Shown here: in pieces, positions 58,091 through 64,000 of the stretch
Numbering within the stretch: position 1 is the first letter of the stretch
How the letters are laid out: every line of letters starts with the position of its first letter
NCBI GenBank assembly: GCA_009996515.1
Contig: JAACZV010000005.1
Location: forward strand, 152,179 to 216,178
Source of the DNA: Comamonadaceae bacterium
GTDB lineage: Bacteria; Pseudomonadota; Gammaproteobacteria; Burkholderiales; Burkholderiaceae_C
Length of the DNA: 64,000 nucleotides
Reading direction: 5' to 3'
The notes under the pieces: generated by a model
Told to the model about the DNA's origin: nothing
The model's input: the letters and a program-made list of their open reading frames with translations, nothing else
Database searches by the model: none
Position numbers and translations under genes: made by a program

Positions 58091-59463
58091 AGTCCCGACT
58101 CACCCTCATCGCGCTGGCCGCCCTGCTCGCCGCCTGCGCCGGGCCGGAGCCCAAGCGCCCGGTCGCCGCCGAAGCCGCCGCGGCCGCCGTGCCGCAAGCC
58201 TTCCCGCAGAGCGGCGGCTCCGGCGCCACCGCCGCCGTCGAGCTGCCCTGGGCCCAGGCCTTCAAGGGCGAGCGGCTGCAGAAGCTCATCCCGCTGGCGC
58301 TGGCCAACAACCGCGACCTGCGCATCGCCGCGCTCAACATCGAGACCGCCCGCGCCAGCGCCGCGGCCCGCGACGCCGACCTCTGGCCCACGGTCAACGC
58401 CGGCCTCAGCGGCTCGCGCACGCCCACGGCCGCCGGCGGCATCAACAGCCTCTACCAGGCCGGCCTGCAGGTCTCGGCCTACGAGCTGGACCTGTTCGGT
58501 CGCCTGCGCGGCCTGAGCGCCGCCGCGGCCGCGCAGCTGCTGGCGGCGCAGTCCAGCCAGCAGGCCGTGCGCACGGCGCTGGTCGCCAGCGTCGCCAACG
58601 CCGAGATCGCGCTGCAGGCCGACGCGGCGCTGCTGAAGATCACGCGCGCCACGCTGGCCTCGCGCGAGCAGTCGCTGGACCTGACCCGCCAGCGCTACGA
58701 GGGCGGTATCGCGGCGGAGCTGGACCTGCGCAGCGCGGAGTCCTCGCTGCAGGCGGCCCGTGCCGTGCATGCCCAGGCACAGCGCCAGCGCCAGCTCGAC
58801 GAGAACGCGCTGGCGCTCTTGATCGGCGGCCCGCTGCCGGCCGACCTGCCCGCGCCCACCGGCGACCTGGCCGACTTCGAGCCGCTGGCGGAGCTGCCCG
58901 CGGGCCTGCCGTCGGAGGTGCTGACGCGCCGGCCCGACATCCGCCAGGCCGAGTTCCAGCTCGGCGCGGCCGACGCCAACATCGATGCCGCCCGCGCCGC
59001 CTTCTGGCCGCGCATCACGCTGACGGGCAGCGTCGGCACGGCCAGCGGCGACCTGTCGGACCTGTTCAAGAACTCGGCCTGGAGCTTCGCGCCGCAGCTG
59101 CTGCAGCCCATCTTCGACGCCGGCCGCAACCGTGCCAACCTGGCGAGCGCCCGCGCATCCCGGGACATCGCGCTGGCGCAGTACGAGAAGGCCATCCAGA
59201 CGGCCTTCCGCGAGGTCGCCGACGGGCTGAGCAGCCGCGCCACGCTGGCCGAGCAGCGCGCCGCGCTGGCCGCGCAGGTGGACGCCGAGACCCGCCGCCT
59301 CGACGCGGCCGAGCAGCGCTACGCGGCCGGCGTGTCCAACGCGCTGGACCGGCTGGATGCGCAGCGCTCGCTGTTCGCCGCCCAGCAGTCGCTGGTGCAG
59401 GTGCAGAGCCAGCGCGCACAGAACCTCGTCGCGCTGTACCGCGCCCTGGGCGGCGGCGGCTGA
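58087..59463 (+). CDS. RND efflux outer-membrane channel (OprM/NodT family)
   Basis: 458 residues from the ATG at 58087. Lipobox LLAAC (Cys17). The family pattern includes VSAYELDLFGRLRGLSAAA, SEVLTRRPDIRQAEFQL, and two helical repeats that form the tunnel. With the adaptor and AcrB-like permease it forms a complete tripartite pump. Confidence 0.96.
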   Translation: MKSRLTLIALAALLAACAGPEPKRPVAAEAAAAAVPQAFPQSGGSGATAAVELPWAQAFKGERLQKLIPLALANNRDLRIAALNIETARASAAARDADLWPTVNAGLSGSRTPTAAGGINSLYQAGLQVSAYELDLFGRLRGLSAAAAAQLLAAQSSQQAVRTALVASVANAEIALQADAALLKITRATLASREQSLDLTRQRYEGGIAAELDLRSAESSLQAARAVHAQAQRQRQLDENALALLIGGPLPADLPAPTGDLADFEPLAELPAGLPSEVLTRRPDIRQAEFQLGAADANIDAARAAFWPRITLTGSVGTASGDLSDLFKNSAWSFAPQLLQPIFDAGRNRANLASARASRDIALAQYEKAIQTAFREVADGLSSRATLAEQRAALAAQVDAETRRLDAAEQRYAAGVSNALDRLDAQRSLFAAQQSLVQVQSQRAQNLVALYRALGGGG

Positions 59464-59467
59464 GTCC

Positions 59468-60427
59468 ATGCGCGCCCTGCTGCTCGCCGTCGCGCTGGGC
59501 ACGCTGCTGCCCGCGGCGCAAGCCCAGGGGACGCTGCGCGAGCGCATCCAGGCCCGCGTCGAGGAGCGCCGCGCCGAGAGGGGCGGGCTGCAGGAACTGC
59601 AGGTGCAGGGCCGCCAGGTGCTGGTCCACCTGCCGGCCGGTCATGACCCGGCCCGGCCCGCGCCGCTGGTGCTGGCCTTGCACGGCGGTGGCGGCCATGC
59701 CGGGCACATGGCCGACGACGCCAACTACGGCCTGCAGAAAAAGGCCGACGCGGCCGGCTTCGTCGTCGCCTTCCCCAACGGTGACAGCAAGTTCCCCGGC
59801 GGCCGCCTCGCCACCTGGAACGCCGGCGGCTGCTGCGGCGACGCGCGCGACCGCGGTGTCGACGACGTCGGCTTCATCCGCGCCGTCGTCGCGGCCATCC
59901 GGCAGCGTTACGGCATCGACGCCGACCGCGTGTTCGCCGCCGGCATGTCCAACGGCGGCATGATGAGCCTGCGCCTGGCCTGCGACGCGGCCGACCTCTT
60001 CCGCGCCGTCGCCGCCGTGGCCGGCACCGACGCGACGGCCGGCTGCGCGCCCAGCCGCCCCGTCTCCGTGCTGCTCATCCATGCCCGCGACGACGACCAT
60101 GTGCTCTTCAACGGCGGCGCCGGCGCGGGCGCCTTCCGCGACGCCAGCAAGATCATGGACTTCGTCTCCGTGCCGGAGACGATCTCGCGCTGGCTGCAGC
60201 GCGACCACTGCCCGGCCCCGCCGCAACGCACGCTGGAGCGGCCGGGCGCCTCGTGCGACACCCATGCCGGCTGCGCCGGCGGCACGACCGTGCAGCTGTG
60301 CGTCACCGACACCGGCGGGCATGCCTGGCCCGGCGCGCCGGGCCGGCGCCTCGGCAAGGCCGCGCCCTCTCAGGCCCTGGACGCGAACGACGTCATCTGG
60401 CGCTTCTTCGAGCAGGCCTCCCGCTGA
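59468..60427 (+). CDS. Secreted PHB-depolymerase-like esterase (LpqC family)
   Basis: 319 residues from the ATG at 59468, 4 bases after the efflux gene. Signal peptide cut near PAAQAQGT. The nucleophile Ser161 is in AAGMSNGGMMSL; ALHGGGGHAG and a C-terminal TDTGGHAWPGA with the catalytic His complete the set. Several Cys residues (CCGDA, Cys-His rich loop CDTHAGC) suggest disulfides outside the cytoplasm. It is a poly(3-hydroxybutyrate) depolymerase-like or feruloyl-esterase-like enzyme; substrate unproven. Confidence 0.87.
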   Translation: MRALLLAVALGTLLPAAQAQGTLRERIQARVEERRAERGGLQELQVQGRQVLVHLPAGHDPARPAPLVLALHGGGGHAGHMADDANYGLQKKADAAGFVVAFPNGDSKFPGGRLATWNAGGCCGDARDRGVDDVGFIRAVVAAIRQRYGIDADRVFAAGMSNGGMMSLRLACDAADLFRAVAAVAGTDATAGCAPSRPVSVLLIHARDDDHVLFNGGAGAGAFRDASKIMDFVSVPETISRWLQRDHCPAPPQRTLERPGASCDTHAGCAGGTTVQLCVTDTGGHAWPGAPGRRLGKAAPSQALDANDVIWRFFEQASR

Positions 60428-60519
60428 TGCCCCGGCAAGACCCGGGCGTTGATGACGTTTTCAAATCCCGGGCACCATGCGCTGCAAGCGCTCTCCAACC
60501 CTCACCGACCGACCCTCCC

Positions 60520-60993
60520 ATGCGTTCCCCCTTCGCCGCCCTGCTCCTCTGCGCCGGCCTCGCCGCGTCCTTGCACGCCCGCGCCGGCGGCCCGCCGCCC
60601 ATCTATGACGAAGGCGCCGACGCCAAGGCCGCCATCCGCGCCACGCTGGCCGAGGCCGAGAAGGCCAGGCTGCCCGTGCTGGTCGTGTTCGGCGCCAACT
60701 GGTGCGGCGACTGCCGCATGCTGGACGCCACGTTCAAGCAGGGCCCCAGCGCGCCGCTGATCGCGCAGCACTTCAAGGTCGTCAAGGTCGACGTGGGCCG
60801 CTTCGACCGCAACGTCGACATCGCCGAGAGCTACCGCGTGCCGCTGAAGAAGGGCATCCCCGCCGTCGCCGTGCTGTCGCCGCAGGGCAAGCTGCTGTAC
60901 GCCACCGAGGGCGGCGAGCTGGCCGACGCGCGCAAGATGGGCGACCAGGGCGTCTACGACTTCTTCACCCGCATCAGCGCCTCCGCCAAGTGA
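60520..60993 (+). CDS. Thioredoxin-like exported protein
   Basis: 157 residues from the ATG at 60520. A signal peptide ends near LHARAGGPP. The active site is WCGDC (Cys62, Cys65), embedded in VVFGANWCGDCRMLD, and the cis-proline region KKGIPAVAVL follows. It may reduce or isomerise disulfides in the periplasm. It overlaps the next gene with GTGA. A 92-base gap with nothing recognised lies upstream. Confidence 0.88.
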   Translation: MRSPFAALLLCAGLAASLHARAGGPPPIYDEGADAKAAIRATLAEAEKARLPVLVVFGANWCGDCRMLDATFKQGPSAPLIAQHFKVVKVDVGRFDRNVDIAESYRVPLKKGIPAVAVLSPQGKLLYATEGGELADARKMGDQGVYDFFTRISASAK

Positions 60994-62126
60994 CGCCGCT
61001 GGTCGGCGCGTCGCGCGCGCTGCGCGCGCAGTTCTTCGTGCTCGGCGCGCTGTTCGCGACCTGGGGCGTCCACGTGCCCACCGTCAAGAGCCATTACGGC
61101 CTGACCGAGCAAGGCCTGGCCCTCGCGATGCTGGCAAGCGGCGTCGGCGCGCTGCTGGCCCTGGCCCAGGCCGGCCGCGTCGTCGGCCGCTGGGGGCCGC
61201 GCGCCGTGGCCGCCGCCATGGGCCTGCTGTGCTGCGCGTCCGTCGCCTGCCTGTTGGCCTGGCCGGCCTACGCGGCCCTGCTGGCCGTGATGCTGGTGTT
61301 CGGCATCAGCGGCGCCCTGTTCGACGTGGCCTTGAACAGCGAGGCCACCGAGATCGAGCGCCTGGCGGGCCGGCCGCTGATGAGCGGCTTCCACGGCATG
61401 TTCAGCCTGGGCGGCATGGCCGGCGCCGGCCTGGGCAGCGCGGCGCCCGCGCTGGGCCTGTCGCCGCCGGCCCATCTGCTGCTGGCCACGGCGCTGGGCG
61501 CGGCCGTCGTGCTGCTGGCCAGCCGCGCCATGCTGCCCGTGCCCGAGCAGGCGGCCGGCGAGACCCATCCACTGAGCCTGCCACGCGGCCCGCTGCTGCT
61601 GCTGGGCCTGCTGGCCTCCATGGGCCTGATCGCCGAAGGCGCCATGTACGACTGGAGCGTGCTGTTCATGACGCAGGAGCGCGGCAGCGACGCCAGCACC
61701 GCGGCACTGGCCTATGCCAGCTTCAGCGGCGCGATGGCCGCCGGCCGCTTCGGCGGCGACTGGGTGCGGGCGCGCCTGTCCGGCACGCGGCTGATGCGCG
61801 CCAGCGGCCTGCTGGCCGCCGCCGGCATGGCGCTGGCGCTGGCCCTGCCCTCGCCGCCGGTCGCGCTGCTGGGCTTCGCGCTGGTGGGCCTGGGCCTGTC
61901 CAACGTCGTGCCGGTGCTGTTCAGCGCCGCGGCCCAGGTGCCCGGCGTGTCGCCGGCCCATGGCATCGCGGCCGTGTCGGGCGTGGGCTATCTGGGCATG
62001 ATGGCCGGGCCGCCGCTGATCGGCCTGATCGCCCAGCGTTCGTCGCTGACCGCCGGGCTGCTGGTGGTCGTCGCGTTCGCCGTCTTCATGACCTTGTCGG
62101 CGCGGCGCGCGATGCGCGGGCACTGA
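60990..62126 (+). CDS. MFS transporter, GTG start
   Basis: 378 residues from a GTG at 60990 overlapping the thioredoxin stop. About eleven to twelve helices; GALFATWGVHVPTVKSHYGL at the start and FGISGALFDVALNSEATEIERLAGRPLMSGFHGMFSLGGM in the middle are typical of YbjJ-like MFS members with a short loop. The substrate is unknown. A thioredoxin directly before it is unusual. Confidence 0.88.
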   Translation: MTPLVGASRALRAQFFVLGALFATWGVHVPTVKSHYGLTEQGLALAMLASGVGALLALAQAGRVVGRWGPRAVAAAMGLLCCASVACLLAWPAYAALLAVMLVFGISGALFDVALNSEATEIERLAGRPLMSGFHGMFSLGGMAGAGLGSAAPALGLSPPAHLLLATALGAAVVLLASRAMLPVPEQAAGETHPLSLPRGPLLLLGLLASMGLIAEGAMYDWSVLFMTQERGSDASTAALAYASFSGAMAAGRFGGDWVRARLSGTRLMRASGLLAAAGMALALALPSPPVALLGFALVGLGLSNVVPVLFSAAAQVPGVSPAHGIAAVSGVGYLGMMAGPPLIGLIAQRSSLTAGLLVVVAFAVFMTLSARRAMRGH

Positions 62127-62155
62127 GGCCGGGTGGCCGCCCTAGGATGACGGCC

Positions 62156-62929
62156 ATGCAGATCGACGACCACTGGATCCCCCACCCGGACGGCCGGCTG
62201 TTCGCCCGCTCGTGGACGCCGGCGGCACCGACGGGCGCCGCCCCGCTGCTGCTGCTGCACGACTCGCTGGGCTGCGTGGCGCTGTGGCGCGACTTCCCCG
62301 CCGCGCTGGCCGCGGCCACCGGGCGGCGCGTGCTGGCCTATGACCGGCTGGGCTTCGGCCGCTCCGAGGCGCGCAGGGGCCCGCTGCCGCTGGACTTCAT
62401 CGCCGACGAGGCCGGACATGTCCTGCCGCTGCTGCTGGCTCAGCTCGAGATCGAGCGCTGCGCGCTGTTCGGCCACAGCGTGGGCGGCGGCATGGCGGTG
62501 CATGGCGCCGCGGCACTGGGCGCGCGCTGCGAGGCGCTGATCACGGAGTCGGCCCAGGCCTTTGTCGAGGACCGCACCGTGCAGGGGCTGCTGGCGGCGC
62601 GCGAGCTGTTCCAGGCGCCCGAGCAGATGCAGAAGCTGGCCCGCCACCATGGCGACAAGGCCGCCTGGGTGCTGCAGGCCTGGCTGGGCACCTGGCTGAA
62701 CCCGGCCTTTGCCGGCTGGTCGCTGCGCGAGGTGCTGCCACGCGTGGCCTGCCCCGTGCTGGCCCTGCACGGCGCCGACGACGAGTACGGCTCGCCCCGC
62801 CACCCCGAGCTGATCGGGCGGCTGGCCGGCGCCCGCGTCGAGCTGCTGCCGGGTACGGGCCATGTGCCGCATCGCGAGCGGCCCGATGCGGTCCTCGCGC
62901 TGGTTCGCGACTGGCTGGCGGCGCGATGA
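62156..62929 (+). CDS. Alpha/beta hydrolase
   Basis: 257 residues from the ATG at 62156, with AGGA 8 bases upstream; an earlier ATG at 62147 is the alternative. The nucleophile is in ALFGHSVGGGMAVHGAA; VLAYDRLGFGRSEA precedes it and the acid and His are in LHGADDEYGS and GTGHVPHRERPD. It resembles esterases/lactonases of the abhydrolase_1 type. Substrate unknown. Confidence 0.9.
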   Translation: MQIDDHWIPHPDGRLFARSWTPAAPTGAAPLLLLHDSLGCVALWRDFPAALAAATGRRVLAYDRLGFGRSEARRGPLPLDFIADEAGHVLPLLLAQLEIERCALFGHSVGGGMAVHGAAALGARCEALITESAQAFVEDRTVQGLLAARELFQAPEQMQKLARHHGDKAAWVLQAWLGTWLNPAFAGWSLREVLPRVACPVLALHGADDEYGSPRHPELIGRLAGARVELLPGTGHVPHRERPDAVLALVRDWLAAR

Positions 62930-62953
62930 AGAATTCACGGCCGGCGCAGGCAA

Positions 62954-62982
62954 TTGCCCGAGCGGCCCGAGGGCCTGGGCAA
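62954..62982. other. Hairpin between hydrolase and Ser/Gly-repeat gene
   Basis: Nested inverted repeats ttgccc/gggcaa and ggccc/gggcc. On the plus strand the stem is followed by aaaatt rather than T's, so it does not look like a normal terminator for the hydrolase; on the minus strand it follows a run of T's upstream instead. It may still fold in RNA. Confidence 0.35.
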
Positions 62983-63033
62983 AAATTGTCCGGTTAGGAA
63001 CCCAGGCGAGGCTAGCAGGCCGTCCGCTGCCTC

Positions 63034-63555
63034 ATGAGCTTTCTCAAAGTCACACTGACCTTCGCCATCCACGGCTTCGTCTTCCTGTTCGCGCTGTCCA
63101 TCGTCGGCGTGCTGGGCGACTGGACCGTGCCGGCCGCGGCCGCCGCGGCCTTCGTGAGCAGCGTCTGGGGCCATGCCCGCTCCGGCCCCCAGCCCCGCAA
63201 CCGCCGGCCTGCCTCGGGCGGCGCCGCCGCCGCCTCACGGGGCGGGAGCGATTCGAGCGGGCTGGGCACCACCGGCGCCCTCGCCGGCCTGGGCCTGGCG
63301 GCCGCGGCCGGCGCCGCCGCCCACGAGTTCATGGGCAGCGACGACCTCTCGCCCAGCTGGTCCGGCCCCGTCTTCAACCCCGCGACCGGCCTGCCCATGA
63401 TTGGCGACTCCCATGCCGGCCTGGACGTGGGCGGCAACAGCTACGGCAGCAGCGACGCCTTCGGCTCCGGCCTGTCCGGCTCCGACAGCTTCGGCACGGA
63501 CAGTTTTGGCTCCGACAGTTTCGGCTCGGGCTCGTTCGGCTCCGATTCCTGGTGA
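63034..63555 (+). CDS. Membrane protein with C-terminal Ser/Gly/Phe repeats
   Basis: 173 residues. An N-terminal helix (TLTFAIHGFVFLFALSIVGVL, about 8-28), a second Ala-rich hydrophobic stretch (about 35-45), a basic linker and a third hydrophobic stretch (LAGLGLAAAAGAAAHEF) come before a tail rich in Ser, Gly, Asp and Phe. No known domain is recognised. The tail ends in repeats of the type SDSFG. It is 55 bases upstream of the HEPN-like gene. Function unknown. Confidence 0.7.
   Translation: MSFLKVTLTFAIHGFVFLFALSIVGVLGDWTVPAAAAAAFVSSVWGHARSGPQPRNRRPASGGAAAASRGGSDSSGLGTTGALAGLGLAAAAGAAAHEFMGSDDLSPSWSGPVFNPATGLPMIGDSHAGLDVGGNSYGSSDAFGSGLSGSDSFGTDSFGSDSFGSGSFGSDSW
63478..63552 (+). repeat. SDSFG-type coding repeats
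   Basis: The last 25 codons encode GSDSFG, TDSFG, SDSFG, SGSFG and SDSW. At the DNA level the units gacagcttcggc, gacagttttggc and gacagtttcggc differ only at wobble bases. The array is therefore a protein repeat and not a recent DNA duplication. Confidence 0.85.
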
Positions 63556-63610
63556 GCCCGGCGCCGCCGCACCCGCCCTTCTTCCTTCATCCAGTCACGG
63601 GACCTTCATC

Positions 63611-64000
63611 TTGAGCCGGGAGCCCACCCCAACCGAAATCCTCGACCGGGTCAAAGCCATACAGGCGGACACGGCCGGCGTCATGGAGGCCAGCCGCTGG
63701 GCCGAGTGGATTCTGGAACGCCGCTTCGGCGCGACCGGCACCGGCATCCACACCCGGGTCAACAGCGTCCAGCAGCTGCTGGGCGATGATCTGGTGGCCG
63801 ATCTGCGCTATCTGGCCTCGGTGCGCAACGACTTCGCCCACAACCCGATGGCGGTGGTGCGGCAGCCCGCGCGCTTCACCGCCACGGCGCAGCGCGCGCT
63901 GCGCCAGCTGCTGGACGCGCCAGTCGCACCGACGGCGGCGCCGGCCGCGGCTGCGCAGCGCCCCTCGGGCCGCGGCACGGTGCCAGCCGACGGCCCGGGC
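63611..64000 (+). CDS. HEPN-like/mannitol-repressor-like protein, partial, TTG start
   Basis: Open from a TTG at 63611 to the right window edge (130 codons); an ATG at 63683 is the alternative start. Coding bias fits from the TTG. The motif VRNDFAHNPM (Arg72, His77) is the R-X4-H signature of HEPN domains and of MtlR-like proteins, in helix-rich sequence. After about residue 105 it becomes Ala/Pro-rich. HEPN proteins are often RNases or sensors; here function is unknown and the C-terminus is missing. Confidence 0.6.
   Translation, partial: MSREPTPTEILDRVKAIQADTAGVMEASRWAEWILERRFGATGTGIHTRVNSVQQLLGDDLVADLRYLASVRNDFAHNPMAVVRQPARFTATAQRALRQLLDAPVAPTAAPAAAAQRPSGRGTVPADGPG

Noticed and set aside
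54979..59463. Open reading frame of 1494 codons spanning the efflux pump and channel genes
   Set aside because: The first two thirds run out of frame through the AcrB-like gene and give Arg/Pro/Ala-rich text; only the part from 58087 is a real protein (the outer-membrane channel).
62954..62982. Rho-independent terminator after the hydrolase
   Set aside because: The stem is followed by A's, not T's, on the coding strand.
63478..63552. CRISPR or tandem DNA repeat
   Set aside because: The repeats are in frame, encode SDSFG units and differ at wobble positions; no spacers.

Overview
The window is very GC-rich DNA (roughly 70% by eye) with tightly packed, often overlapping genes. It looks like a beta-proteobacterial chromosome of the order Burkholderiales, perhaps near Roseateles, Pelomonas, Mitsuaria or Rubrivivax. 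The support is the atpIBEFHAGDC gene order, a PEP-CTERM protein, and the family types present. The genus is inference. I see no tRNA, rRNA, insertion sequence, prophage or CRISPR array.

Region 1 (about 0.5-18.9 kb, all minus strand) is a complete aryl polyene (APE) pigment gene cluster, related to the xanthomonadin, flexirubin and E. coli/Xenorhabdus ape clusters. Transcription runs from 18894 down. In order it encodes a ketosynthase-like protein, an acyltransferase, two acyl carrier proteins, a COG4648 membrane protein, an AMP-ligase fused to a dehydratase, a glycosyltransferase, a second acyltransferase, an aromatic amino-acid ammonia-lyase, a thioesterase, a LolA-like carrier, an MMPL exporter, a methyltransferase, a DUF3261 lipoprotein, a ketosynthase, a dehydratase, a ketoreductase and a second ketosynthase. 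Three small exported proteins, a phosphopantetheinyl transferase and a hexose-6-phosphate mutarotase (cut by the window edge) follow. Together they would make an aromatic starter, extend it to a polyene on ACP, attach it to a lipid and export it to the outer membrane.

Region 2 (19.0-26.4 kb, minus) is the F1Fo ATP synthase operon atpIBEFHAGDC, with a near-consensus sigma-70 promoter upstream of atpI and a hairpin after atpC. It ends only 134 bases before the APE operon.

Region 3 (26.4-38.1 kb, minus) holds small metabolic genes (SMP-30 lactonase, two GNATs, AlaX editing protein, PhzF-like isomerase), a branched-chain amino-acid-type ABC transporter in which LivM and LivG are fused, an aminotransferase, an Asp/Glu racemase family protein, a DUF2917 protein and an EamA transporter. 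The transporter is divergent from a MocR regulator (38.2 kb, plus).

Region 4 (39.7-43.2 kb, plus) is an unusual operon: a PEP-CTERM protein, a DUF6916-like protein, three tandem phage-tail-collar-domain proteins, a GNAT and a second, exported DUF6916-like protein. No other phage genes are present. This is the least understood system in the window.

Region 5 (43.3-53.7 kb) contains a degenerate response regulator, Uup, AraC/OsmC, a methyltransferase, an HDOD protein, a TetR regulator with two copies of one palindromic operator flanking a hydrolase and fghA, and cca. Region 6 (53.7-62.9 kb, plus) is a tripartite RND efflux operon, then a secreted esterase, a thioredoxin-like protein, an MFS transporter and a hydrolase. 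The window ends with a Ser/Gly-repeat membrane protein and a cut HEPN-like gene.
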